Assembly: GCA_036491035.1 (NCBI GenBank)
Contig: DASXCU010000073.1
Coordinates: 1 to 19,756 of the forward strand
DNA from: Galbitalea sp036491035
GTDB taxonomy: Bacteria; Actinomycetota; Actinomycetes; Actinomycetales; Microbacteriaceae
Length of the DNA: 19,756 bases
Direction of reading: 5' to 3'
A model generated the notes under the pieces. It was not told the origin of the DNA. It worked only from the letters and a program-made list of their open reading frames with translations, and made no database searches. Shown here one piece after another: positions 7,209-14,785 of the stretch; within the stretch, counting starts at the first letter, position 1, and every line of letters starts with the position of its first letter. The position numbers and the translations under genes are program-made.

Positions 7209-8878
7209 CTTCGCAGGGATACGCGTTTCCTTTGGGGTTTGCTGACTCGCTTGTCGTCGAGCAGTCGGGCGAGGCGGTCTGAGAGCGCCATGATCGTCAG
7301 CGCCGGGTTGGCTGCCCCCTGGGTCGGCAGAACGCTGCCGTCCGCGATGAATAGGTTTGGGATCTCCCAGGCGCGATGGGTCGAGTCGACGACGCTGTCG
7401 GCGGTGGAGAACCCCATACGGCAGCCGCCGACGAGGTGCGCATAGCGGTCGATCTTCAGCGTGTCCTGGGCCCCGGCGGCTTCCCAGATCTCTTCCATGA
7501 CCCGGGTCGCGAAAGCGATGTTGCTGCGATCGTTGTCGCAAAGGCTGTGGTTGAAGGTTGCCACCGGGAGCCCGTAGGCGTCGACGTCGGACTTGGCGAG
7601 AGTGACGCGGTTCTCCGGCTGTGGCAGCAATTCGCAGAGAACGCCCAGCACACTCCAATGGTTGTAGTCCCGCATGTATTCGCGCAACGACTGGCCCCAG
7701 TGACCCTCTGCCGTCACGTGCTCCGCCCAGCCGATCGGTAGCGGCGAGAGGGTCTGGATCGAGAATCCACGCGCGAACCCGCGCGACTTGTCCGTTTCGT
7801 AGAACTGCTCGGAGGACACCTCGGGCGGCGGCGCCTTATACATGCGCAGGATCTCCGGGAAGCGGCCCGCCACCTGCGTCGCTCCCTGCACCATTACGTA
7901 GCGGCCAACCTGATCGTGGCCGTTCGCCAGCCCGTTCGGGAAGCGACTGGTCGCGGAGTTGAGCAGGAGCCGCGGCGTCTCGATCGCGTAGCCGCAAACG
8001 GCGACCGCATCGGCCTGCTGTACGTGCTCGACGCCGTCGCGAACGTAGACGACCCCCGTCACGCGTCCGGTCGTCTCGTCGCTCTCGATCCGCGTGACCA
8101 TCGAGTCCGGACGCACCTCGACGCCGTGCTCGATCGCGTCGGGGAGGTGTGTGATCAGGGGACTCGCCTTCGCGTTGACCTTGCACCCCTGCAGGCAGAA
8201 GCCGCGGTAGATGCAGTGCGGGCGGTTGCCGAACCTGCCGTTCGTGATCGATACCGGGCCGACCCGCATCTCGATTCCCCGCTTTCGCGCCCCCTCCCAG
8301 GCGACGACGGCCGCGCCGGCAATTGGGTGCGGCCCGTGCGGATATCCGTGCGGATCGCCCCACGGCCAGTCCTGACCCGCGACGGGTAACTCCAGCTCGA
8401 TCCGCTCGAACGACGGTCTCAGCTCCGCGTACGAGATCGGCCAATCAACCGCGACGCCGTCTATCGATCGCACCTGGAAGTCCGATGGGTGCAGCCGCGG
8501 CACGTAGCCGGCGAAGTGAGTCATCGATCCGCCGACTCCGGTGCCGGAGTTGTTCTTCCCCAGCTCGATCGGATCGCTCCCTCCGATCATCCGGTTGTCG
8601 GTCCAGTAGATCGGCGCGGCGCCCTTCTCGTCGGAGACCCAGTCGCGATCTGGATCCCAGAGCGGTCCTTTCTCAAGCAGAACGATCCGCCAACCTTTGC
8701 GCGCGAGTCGTTGGGCGAGCGTCACCCCGCCTGCCCCGGCACCGACGACGACAAGATCGACTGCGTCCTGGTCGCGGTAGGCCGCCATTCGGCCGAGGTT
8801 TTGCAGGCCCCGCCGGTGCGGGTCGAGGAGCCAGGCCGAGTCGTTGTCCTCGGGCATCCGAAGAGAGCCCTTGATCAA
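7205..8878 (-). CDS. GMC-type FAD oxidoreductase (gluconate 2-dehydrogenase large-subunit-like)
   Basis: This 557-residue flavoprotein belongs to the glucose-methanol-choline superfamily. The FAD dinucleotide loop is VVVGAGAGG (about 43-51). NSGTGVGGSMTHFAGYVPR lies at the flavin. CIYRGFCLQGCKVNAKAS is a cysteine-rich stretch typical of sugar and alcohol dehydrogenases paired with a subunit 3. HLVGGCRMG and LFIADGSVLPTQGAANPALTI form the C-terminal flavin/active-site end. It should oxidise a sugar, sugar acid or polyol and pass electrons on rather than to oxygen (inference from the partner subunit). There is no Tat or Sec signal. TTG 8878 overlaps the subunit 3 stop as TTGA; ATG 8857 (seven codons later) is the alternative. 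Confidence 0.92.
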   Translation of the reverse strand: MIKGSLRMPEDNDSAWLLDPHRRGLQNLGRMAAYRDQDAVDLVVVGAGAGGVTLAQRLARKGWRIVLLEKGPLWDPDRDWVSDEKGAAPIYWTDNRMIGGSDPIELGKNNSGTGVGGSMTHFAGYVPRLHPSDFQVRSIDGVAVDWPISYAELRPSFERIELELPVAGQDWPWGDPHGYPHGPHPIAGAAVVAWEGARKRGIEMRVGPVSITNGRFGNRPHCIYRGFCLQGCKVNAKASPLITHLPDAIEHGVEVRPDSMVTRIESDETTGRVTGVVYVRDGVEHVQQADAVAVCGYAIETPRLLLNSATSRFPNGLANGHDQVGRYVMVQGATQVAGRFPEILRMYKAPPPEVSSEQFYETDKSRGFARGFSIQTLSPLPIGWAEHVTAEGHWGQSLREYMRDYNHWSVLGVLCELLPQPENRVTLAKSDVDAYGLPVATFNHSLCDNDRSNIAFATRVMEEIWEAAGAQDTLKIDRYAHLVGGCRMGFSTADSVVDSTHRAWEIPNLFIADGSVLPTQGAANPALTIMALSDRLARLLDDKRVSKPQRKRVSLRS

Positions 8879-9579
8879 TCGAGTCCCCGCTCCCGCGTGT
8901 CGCGGACCGGGTCGAGCTCGAACGCCTCGAGGCCCTCCCAGCTCTCCGTCTCACCGTTGCGCAAGTGAGGGCTACCGAAGCGGGCGTAGCCGCGTGGATA
9001 CGCCGGCCCGCCGAACCCGATCTCATTCCAGGCCCACGGATGCGAATAGAACTGCGCGCAGATCTGCCGAACAAGTACGGAGAACGCGCGGGAGACATTC
9101 AGCTCCCCCCACGCCCCGCCGAACAGCTCAGCCTTCGAGAAGCGGTGCACGACCTCGTTCTGGTCGTGCACCCGCAGGAGGGCGAACGACTCGACGCCGA
9201 GTTTTTGGGCCTCCTGGTCAAGCCCGCGCGCTGTCGTCCTCCAGGTTTGCCCGTCGCCGGGCATGTCGAAGTACTGATAGCCATCGAAGCTTGCAGAGGC
9301 GATTTTCTCGTCCACGAACGCGAGCACCGGGATCTTCGGCTCTTCTCCGACCTGGCCGGTGATGTGGTCGCAGAGCGGTTCGAGTGACGCTTGCTGACGG
9401 ACGTCGAAGTAGCGGAACTCCGGGACGTTTTCGACCCGGTCGAGTACGAGCTTCCGTGTCAGTTCGTCCCAGTGACTGCGCTCGTCGAGGACGTCGTAGT
9501 CGGGATACCGACCGACCATCCCGGGTGTGATGCCCTTGCGCTGGCGGGGCAAGCCATCGGGCTCGAATCGCTTCGGCAC
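8875..9579 (-). CDS. Gluconate 2-dehydrogenase subunit 3 family protein
   Basis: This 234-residue protein is the small partner of the GMC enzyme encoded immediately downstream. The signature stretch FYSHPWAWNEIGFGGPAYPRG at about 180-200 is the hallmark of this family, whose members are required for the activity or export of membrane-bound gluconate and related dehydrogenases. Many relatives carry a Tat signal; this one starts MPKRFEPDGLPRQRKGITPG with none, so the complex may be cytoplasmic. The start is GTG 9579, overlapping the stop of the membrane protein gene by one base (TAGTG). No c-type cytochrome subunit, the third partner in the classical enzyme, is found in the operon. Confidence 0.88.
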   Translation of the reverse strand: MPKRFEPDGLPRQRKGITPGMVGRYPDYDVLDERSHWDELTRKLVLDRVENVPEFRYFDVRQQASLEPLCDHITGQVGEEPKIPVLAFVDEKIASASFDGYQYFDMPGDGQTWRTTARGLDQEAQKLGVESFALLRVHDQNEVVHRFSKAELFGGAWGELNVSRAFSVLVRQICAQFYSHPWAWNEIGFGGPAYPRGYARFGSPHLRNGETESWEGLEAFELDPVRDTRERGLD

Positions 9580-10004
9580 TACTTTTCCCTGCGAGCGATC
9601 GCGGCTACGACCCCGAGGCCCCCGATCATCGTCAAGGCTCCCGGGGCGAGGAGCGGCGGCCCCATCACGAGGTTGTAGCTGGCTTCGCCGAAGCCGCCGG
9701 GACGTTTACGAATACCCTGAATATGCGTGACGATTCCGACCACGCCGTCGACTGCGTACAGCGCGCCGAACACAGGCAGCCAGCGGTTGGCCGCACGCTC
9801 GGAATAGAAGCCTGCGACGGCCGCGAGTGCGAGCGGCGGGGTGAGCACGACCGGCGTCCACATCCACTTGTCGCCGAACGAGGCTTTCGTGTGTTCGAGG
9901 TAGACCTCGAACGCCAACGCGGGGGCGCTCACGGCGGTTGTCAGACAAAGCAACTTCTGAATGCGTCCCCGTCTGATGTTTCGCACGATCTTCACGACGC
10001 CCAT
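9579..10004 (-). CDS. Four-helix membrane protein next to the GMC dehydrogenase
   Basis: This 141-residue protein has four predicted hydrophobic segments, around LCLTTAVSAPALAFEVYL, VVLTPPLALAAVAGF, LPVFGALYAVDGVVGIVTHI and LLAPGALTMIGGLGVVAAI. The N-terminus is basic (VKIVRNIRRGRIQK), suggesting it faces the cytoplasm. There is no CxxCH heme motif and no cysteine pair for an Fe-S cluster; a few histidines (in EHTKAS and THIQG) are the only obvious possible ligands. I do not recognise a named family. ATG 10004 is chosen because GGAAGGAGG lies just upstream; the in-frame region further upstream belongs to the enolase-superfamily gene. It overlaps that gene by 13 bp and the subunit 3 gene by 1 bp, so it could be the membrane anchor or electron acceptor of the dehydrogenase (inference). 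Confidence 0.8.
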   Translation of the reverse strand: MGVVKIVRNIRRGRIQKLLCLTTAVSAPALAFEVYLEHTKASFGDKWMWTPVVLTPPLALAAVAGFYSERAANRWLPVFGALYAVDGVVGIVTHIQGIRKRPGGFGEASYNLVMGPPLLAPGALTMIGGLGVVAAIARREK

Positions 10005-11080
10005 CGCGCTGCCTCCTTCCGCTTGAGCTCGAGGCCGTTTCCCATCCGTGAGCGGTCCGGCCGAAGGTTTCCGCTTTCGGGTTCGAGTACTCCATCGAAG
10101 AGAAGCGACTCGACGCGTACGTGGTCGTGGAAGTACTCGAGGTGCCGTAGGCGGGGTACCGCGGCGAGTCCGTGCGCGGAGAGTTGCGGCGCGCAGTGGC
10201 CGGATAAGTCGATGTGGAAGGCATCCGCGACCGCACCAACCTTGCGAAGCCCCGTGTAACCGCCGCATCGGGTGACGTCAGCCTGCAAGCAGTCGACCAC
10301 CGGTGCGAGCGAACAGAATGCGGGAAGCGTGTCGCCGTACTCACCGGCCGCGATCTCGAGCGCGGCAGGACTCCGGTCGCGCAGCAGCCGCAGGCCCTCG
10401 GTGTCGTCGGAGGACACCGGCTCCTCGAACCAGCTGACGCCCCACTCATCCGCGTAGCGCTCGGCCCACGCGAGCGCGCACTTTCGACCAAAGGCGCCGT
10501 TCGCATCGACAAAGAGCTCCGTATCCGCCCCGATGGCCTCACGCACGGCATCGAGCCGCTGGGGGTCGGCGCCGGGGTCTCGACCGAGTTTCATCTTGAC
10601 GCGCGGAATCCCGCTGTCGGCCCAGCCGCCGAGTTGGGTTGCGAGCCGCTCGAGCGTGTACGTCGTGAAGCCGCCGCTTCCGTAGATCGGAACGTCTGTG
10701 TGCACGGCGTCGAGCACGTTGACGAGCGGCAGGTCGAGCAGCCGCGCCTTCAAATCCCATAATGCGGTGTCGACAGCGGACAGCGCCATCCAACCCATGC
10801 CTGAGCGCCCGGCGTTGCGAAGAGCTCGGCTCATCGCCTCCCACGCGGCCCCGACGTCGAGCAGTTCGATACCCCGGATCGCGGTGGCTAGCAGATCCTC
10901 AACGATCGCCGCCGCAGCCGCGGGTGCGTACGTGTAGCCGATTCCGGTACAGGTATCCGCCTGCGCCTCAACGACCACGATTGTGGTCGAGGCCCAGTCG
11001 AGTGTTCCGTCGGCCTCAGGCTCGTCGGTCGGGATCGTGTACGCCGAGACCCGGAGGGTGGCGTCGGCGTGTGTCGTCAT
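9992..11080 (-). CDS. Enolase-superfamily (mandelate racemase subgroup) acid-sugar dehydratase-like enzyme
   Basis: This 362-residue protein carries the catalytic set of the mandelate racemase subgroup: K162-x-K164 (RVKMKLGRD), metal ligands D192 (FVDANGAF), E219 (WFEEPV) and E247 (AAGEYGD), the D268/H295 dyad (LQADVTRC and DLSGHCAPQ), and E315 (HLEYFHD). Positions almost coincide with K164/K166, D195, E221, E247, D270/H297 and E317 of mandelate racemase. Such enzymes abstract the proton alpha to a carboxylate under Mg2+ and most commonly dehydrate sugar acids (gluconate, galactonate, xylonate and so on) to 2-keto-3-deoxy acids. The exact substrate cannot be read from sequence. ATG 11080 overlaps the TPP-enzyme stop by one base (TGATG). 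Its place next to a sugar-acid-type dehydrogenase fits acid-sugar catabolism. Confidence 0.9.
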   Translation of the reverse strand: MTTHADATLRVSAYTIPTDEPEADGTLDWASTTIVVVEAQADTCTGIGYTYAPAAAAAIVEDLLATAIRGIELLDVGAAWEAMSRALRNAGRSGMGWMALSAVDTALWDLKARLLDLPLVNVLDAVHTDVPIYGSGGFTTYTLERLATQLGGWADSGIPRVKMKLGRDPGADPQRLDAVREAIGADTELFVDANGAFGRKCALAWAERYADEWGVSWFEEPVSSDDTEGLRLLRDRSPAALEIAAGEYGDTLPAFCSLAPVVDCLQADVTRCGGYTGLRKVGAVADAFHIDLSGHCAPQLSAHGLAAVPRLRHLEYFHDHVRVESLLFDGVLEPESGNLRPDRSRMGNGLELKRKEAARWAS

Positions 11081-12867
11081 CACTTCCCTGGAAGGACACC
11101 GGCGAGTTTCTGGCGCAGGCTCTGACGGACAAGCCGGCTTGCATCTGGGTCGCCGCGAAGCACTGCCTGCATGAAGTGACGCGCCTGCTCCACCGTTATA
11201 TGCGGCGGTAGCGGCGGAACCTCCGGGTCGGTAATCGCTTCGACGAGACACGGCCGATCGGCCGCCAGCGCCCTGTCCCATGCGGCCCCGACATCGTCAG
11301 GGTTGTCAACCCGGATGCCTTCCAGACCGATCAGTTCGGCGTACCGCGCATAGGGGAAGTCGGGGAGACGCTGGGAGGCTTCGAACTTCGGGTCGCCTTC
11401 CATTGCTCGTTGCTCCCAGGTCACCTGGTTGAGGTCGTTGTTGTGCAGGACAAGGACGATCAGACGGGGGTCTGCCCAGCGCCGGTAGTTGGCGGCGATC
11501 GTGATCAGCTCGTTCATGCCGTTCATCTGGAACGCGCCGTCCCCGACGAGCGCAATCGCGACCCGGTCCGGGAATGCAAACTTCGCGGCCAAGGCGTAAG
11601 GGACGCCCGGCCCCATCGTGGCGAGCGTCCCCGAGAGCGACGCCTTCATCCCCGTGCGCAGCCTGACGTCCCGCGCGTACCAGTTCGCGGCGGAGCCGGA
11701 ATCGGCCGCGATGATGCAGTCGTCCGGCAGCCTCGACGAGAGCTCGTAGAAGACGCGCTGCGGGTTGAGCGGGTCGGCCTCCTGCAGTGCGCGTTCTTCC
11801 ATCAGCTCCCACCAGGCCGCGACGTTCCCTTCGATCTCCTCCCGCCACGAGCGGTCCTCCTTGCGCTTGAGACGCGGAATGAGCGCACGCAGCGTTGCCG
11901 CCGAATCACCGACGAGGTTGACGTCCATCGGGTAGCGGATCCCGAGCATACGGCCATCGAGATCGATCTGGACGGCCCGGGCTTGTCCTTCAGCCGGCAG
12001 GAATTCGGAGTACGGGAAGCTCGATCCCACCATCAGGAAGGTGTCGCAGCCGTTCATCAAGTCCCAGCTCGGTTTCGTACCGAGGAGGCCGATCGAGCCG
12101 GTCACAAACGGCAGGTCGTCCGGCAGCGCCGCCTTGCCAAGTAGTGCTTTCGCAACGCCCGCGCCGAGCAGCTCCGCCGTCTCGATCACCTCGGTGCTCG
12201 CGGCCAGTGCGCCGGCACCGATCAGCATGGCGACCTTGTCGCCGCTGTTCAGGATCTCGGCCGCACGGTCGAGATCGGCGTCGGTCGGCACGACGGTCGG
12301 CCGCGAGTAGCCGATCCCCGAATGGACCGTCCCATGCGCGCGAGGCGGCGCCGCAACCGCTTCCATAGAGGCCAGATCGTTCGGAACGATGACGCAGGTG
12401 ACCGTCCGCTGGTCGAGAGCAATCCGGATCGCTCGGTCGATCAGATGGCGGACTTGTGCAGGTTCGGTCGCCATGTGCACGTATTCGTGTGCCACATCCT
12501 TAAACAGCGTTGCCAGGTCGACCTCTTGCTGATAGTCGCCACCGAGGGAGGCGCGCGCCTGCTGCCCCACAATCGCCAGCACCGGCTGATGGTCGAGCTT
12601 CGCGTCGTAAAGGCCGTTCAAGAGGTGAATGGCGCCCGGGCCGGAGGTCGCGAGGCAGACGCCTAGCTCGCCCGTCCACTTCGCGTGACCGCAAGCCATG
12701 AACGCGGCCATCTCCTCGTGCCGAACCTGCACGAAGTCGGGATCGCCGTTCGCTCGGTCGAATGCCCCGACAATCGCGTTGATGCCATCGCCCGGATAGC
12801 CGTAAACGCGATGGACGCCCCATGCGACAAGGCGCTCGAGAATGAAATCAGCGACCAGCTCGGCCAT
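11080..12867 (-). CDS. Thiamine-pyrophosphate enzyme, pyruvate oxidase/dehydrogenase (PoxB) type
   Basis: This 595-residue protein has the three-domain TPP fold. The N-terminal PYR domain carries the cofactor-activating E51 in QVRHEEMAAF. A central domain at about 190-330 follows (GDKVAMLIGAGAL). The C-terminal PP domain carries the TPP motif from GDG at 442-444 (VGDGAFQMNGMNELIT) to HNNDLNQ at 475-481. The overall pattern is closest to pyruvate:quinone oxidoreductase/pyruvate oxidase, which turns pyruvate into acetate and CO2; acetolactate-synthase-type chemistry is not excluded. ATG 12867 is preceded by GGAAGGGAA, and the longer upstream in-frame extension has no conserved content. It is the first gene of the eight-gene leftward operon and lies about 75 nt downstream of a sigma-B-like promoter. 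Confidence 0.88.
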   Translation of the reverse strand: MAELVADFILERLVAWGVHRVYGYPGDGINAIVGAFDRANGDPDFVQVRHEEMAAFMACGHAKWTGELGVCLATSGPGAIHLLNGLYDAKLDHQPVLAIVGQQARASLGGDYQQEVDLATLFKDVAHEYVHMATEPAQVRHLIDRAIRIALDQRTVTCVIVPNDLASMEAVAAPPRAHGTVHSGIGYSRPTVVPTDADLDRAAEILNSGDKVAMLIGAGALAASTEVIETAELLGAGVAKALLGKAALPDDLPFVTGSIGLLGTKPSWDLMNGCDTFLMVGSSFPYSEFLPAEGQARAVQIDLDGRMLGIRYPMDVNLVGDSAATLRALIPRLKRKEDRSWREEIEGNVAAWWELMEERALQEADPLNPQRVFYELSSRLPDDCIIAADSGSAANWYARDVRLRTGMKASLSGTLATMGPGVPYALAAKFAFPDRVAIALVGDGAFQMNGMNELITIAANYRRWADPRLIVLVLHNNDLNQVTWEQRAMEGDPKFEASQRLPDFPYARYAELIGLEGIRVDNPDDVGAAWDRALAADRPCLVEAITDPEVPPLPPHITVEQARHFMQAVLRGDPDASRLVRQSLRQKLAGVLPGK

Positions 12868-12941
12868 CGCGTTCCCTTCCGTCGGGTGATGAACGGCAAC
12901 AGCGCGAGCAACACGAGTACGTTCGCACCGTTGCGCAGGTG

Positions 12942-12966
12942 GTACCCCGGCCGATTTGGACCAAAC
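12942..12966 (-). promoter_or_regulatory. Sigma-B/SigF-like promoter for the eight-gene operon
   Basis: Read on the minus strand, GTTTGG (12966-12961), a 13-nt spacer and GGGTAC (12947-12942) match the general-stress consensus GTTTAA-N12-14-GGGTAT known from Bacillus sigma-B and its actinobacterial relatives. The predicted transcript start is near 12935, leaving a leader of about 68 nt before the ATG at 12867. The motif is intergenic and points at the TPP-enzyme gene. Confidence 0.5.
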
Positions 12967-13035
12967 ACACCGTCGGTCACGAGAACAAACCGTTAACCAA
13001 CGCCGAGGTTGGCCGTGCGACTCGCTATGGGCTGG

Positions 13036-13060
13036 GTTTGCCGACAATCCGATCGGGCAC
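13036..13060 (+). promoter_or_regulatory. Possible sigma-B-like promoter, rightward
   Basis: GTTTGC (13036-13041), a 13-nt spacer and GGGCAC (13055-13060) have the same geometry as the leftward promoter, with a weaker -10 (C where T is expected). The predicted transcript start is near 13067, about 48 nt before ATG 13115, which has its own Shine-Dalgarno site GAGGAG at 13103-13108. It could serve the small broken gene and the cupin. Confidence 0.35.
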
Positions 13061-13114
13061 CCCCTCAGCGAGTCCGTTCATTCCAGAACGTGAATTCAAA
13101 GCGAGGAGAACTTC

Positions 13115-13375
13115 ATGGAGGTGAAAAGTCGGACTGCCCGAGTTTGCTTTCGAGGGTTCCGATGCCGCTTCGTCGTTTGCGGGTCAGCTGCTCCATGACA
13201 AGACGCTTCGCCGGAAGCTGCGTGCGGCAGGTAAGGCCAGCGCCGCCGCTAAGCGCAACCGCAGACACGTCGTCGAGGCATCACGTCGCTCGTGGGTGAC
13301 CCGCGCAGGAACGATGATGGTTGTGACTTTGTGAAGCTGCGCCACAAGCTGACGGACAAGACCGAGGACGCATAG
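13115..13375 (+). pseudogene. Small basic protein gene with two compensating frameshifts
   Basis: ATG 13115 has a well-spaced GAGGAG six bases upstream, but its own frame stops after 27 codons. From about 13125 the coding signal moves to the next frame, which reads LPEFAFEGSDAASSFAGQLL and then a basic helix (HDKTLRRKLRAAGKASAAAK) before TGA at 13332-13334. Shifting back at about 13330 gives VKLRHKLTDKTEDA and TAG 13373-13375, in the same frame as the ATG. The whole span is 261 bp, 87 codons, so one extra and one missing base would restore an 86-residue protein ending in a hydrophobic segment (GTMMVVT) and a basic tail. It could be a decaying gene, assembly indels, or a shorter gene starting at CTG 13134. 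I do not recognise the family. The cupin follows 37 bp later. Confidence 0.4.
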
Positions 13376-13412
13376 GTACGCGGAACTCGCGACGCGATAG
13401 GGAGGAATCGAG

Positions 13413-13853
13413 ATGGAGGCTAGTGGCGAGAGGAAAGGGAGCGGCTACGCGATCGTCAGTGCCGACGGCGTCGACGACGTTTATGAAGGAACCGAGGTAC
13501 CGGGCCAGTTTCGCAGCCTGGCCGACGCCCTCGATGCTCGCCAACTCGCGGTGACTCTGATCCGGGTGCCACCGCATTCGGACTTCGAACAAGGCACAGG
13601 CCACCGGCACGAAGAAATCGAGGAGCTTTACATCATCACCCAGGGCACGCTCACGATGCGTCTCGGGGACGATATTCGTCCCGTGTCAGCCGGATCCGTC
13701 GTCCGCGTAGCCGCGGATACGCCACGATCACATCGCAACGAGGGCGATGAACCCGTTGAGATGTGGGCTGTGTCGCGGAGGCTCGGGCGGCCGGATGCGA
13801 TCAAGATCGACGACTTCTGGGAAGCATCTCCGTTGGCCTTGCGGCAGCAATGA
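13413..13853 (+). CDS. Single-domain cupin protein
   Basis: This 146-residue protein is a small beta-barrel cupin. Motif 1 is GTGHRHEEIEELYIITQG, with metal-ligand candidates H64, H66 and E70, and motif 2 supplies H107 in TPRSHRNEGDEP. This spacing fits a metal-binding cupin acting as an isomerase, dioxygenase or sugar-binding protein; the substrate cannot be told. There is no signal peptide. ATG 13413 is preceded by GGGAGG with good spacing. It is transcribed rightward, towards the end of the formate dehydrogenase operon, and its stop lies 17 bp from the NrfD-type gene's stop. It may share the promoter at 13036-13060. Confidence 0.88.
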   Translation: MEASGERKGSGYAIVSADGVDDVYEGTEVPGQFRSLADALDARQLAVTLIRVPPHSDFEQGTGHRHEEIEELYIITQGTLTMRLGDDIRPVSAGSVVRVAADTPRSHRNEGDEPVEMWAVSRRLGRPDAIKIDDFWEASPLALRQQ

Positions 13854-13870
13854 CCGGGCAGCAGTAGCGT

Positions 13871-14785
13871 CTACTGGTTCTGACGTAGACGTCGCCGCTG
13901 AAGGCGGACCGTGTAGTCGGGGTCGCGTGCCGACTGTAGGCCGGCCTTGAAGATTGACCACCGCAATGCCAGTTCGCCTGCCAGGATCAGGGCGCTGCCT
14001 GTGACCGCGGACGGACGGCTCCTCCCGCCGCGACGGGCGAGGAGAGAGGCGCCGGCAAGAGTCGCTGCGGTCGCCACGCGCTTATAGGTACCCGCCTCTG
14101 CCTGCTGGTATGGCTCCGCCAGAAAGTCGAGGCGACGCAGCATCGCGAAAGTCATGCACTCTCCCGCGAGCGCACCTGCGACTGCCAACCGGCGAGACGA
14201 TCGTGCCGCCCGCGGCGGGAGCAGAAGCGTCGCAGCTGCGCCAGCGGAGGCGGCCGACCCGGCCGCAAAAACAAACGGGAGCTCGCGTCGCGCCTCGTGC
14301 CAGACCGGCACGGCCGTGTCGGAGAGAAGGGTTGCTGTGTAGACGGCCAAGGGGGCACCCGACACGCCAGAGACGATCTCCGCGGCGCGCTTCGCGCGCG
14401 GCAGCCGAGCCAACTTGTCGCAGACGGCCGCCGTGGTCGTCGCACCACCACTCGCGAAGAGGATCCAGCTTCCGACACTCATCGGGGATGTCACCTTGAA
14501 CACGCGAAGCATGTTCAAGAACCGTTCCGGCCGCCCGAGATCTGTGACCAGCAGCGCCGGGCTGACGAGCTCGCCCGCCAGGCCCACGTACAAGCTTGTT
14601 CTTGCCAGACGCTGATCCCCTGAGATTCGCGCCGCGAGACTGAGCACCCCCGAAGCGCCGGCCAGGCCGCCGGTGAACAGATAGAAGGGAATCTGCGGTT
14701 TCCATACCGGCTCCTTGAGGATCGGCCGGCCGTAATAGGAATCCGGAGTTGCTGCGTGTGCGGAGCGCGAGTCGGGAGGCGTCAT
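13871..14785 (-). CDS. NrfD/PsrC-type membrane subunit of formate dehydrogenase
   Basis: This 304-residue integral membrane protein has about eight hydrophobic helices, beginning after the soluble leader ending SYYGRPILKEPVWKPQIPFYL. The stretch IPFYLFTGGLAGASGVLSL and LLVTDLGRPERFLNMLRVFK are typical of the NrfD/polysulfide-reductase membrane subunit family, which exchanges electrons with the quinone pool without b-type heme. It should anchor the Fe-S and catalytic subunits and pass formate electrons to quinone. ATG 14785 overlaps the Fe-S subunit stop as ATGA; the upstream in-frame extension is part of that gene. It is the last gene of the operon. Confidence 0.9.
   Translation of the reverse strand: MTPPDSRSAHAATPDSYYGRPILKEPVWKPQIPFYLFTGGLAGASGVLSLAARISGDQRLARTSLYVGLAGELVSPALLVTDLGRPERFLNMLRVFKVTSPMSVGSWILFASGGATTTAAVCDKLARLPRAKRAAEIVSGVSGAPLAVYTATLLSDTAVPVWHEARRELPFVFAAGSAASAGAAATLLLPPRAARSSRRLAVAGALAGECMTFAMLRRLDFLAEPYQQAEAGTYKRVATAATLAGASLLARRGGRSRPSAVTGSALILAGELALRWSIFKAGLQSARDPDYTVRLQRRRLRQNQ

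Larger units (their letters stand above)
12868..13412. other. Divergent regulatory region between the sugar-oxidation operon and the cupin gene
   Basis: About 545 bp with no intact recognised gene. It holds two back-to-back sigma-B-like promoter matches (leftward 12942-12966, rightward 13036-13060), a small apparently frameshifted gene (13115-13375) and the cupin Shine-Dalgarno site. A CCAAC/GTTGG inverted repeat (12997-13012) lies between the promoters but is too short to call an operator. Confidence 0.6.

Noticed and set aside
12997..13012. CCAAC/GTTGG inverted repeat between the divergent promoters as an operator
   Set aside because: Five-base arms are expected often by chance; no second copy seen in the window.
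13862..13876. CAGTAG-CGT-CTACTG hairpin between the convergent cupin and NrfD-type stops as a terminator
   Set aside because: A 6-bp stem with a 3-nt loop, low GC and no T-run on either strand; too weak to call.
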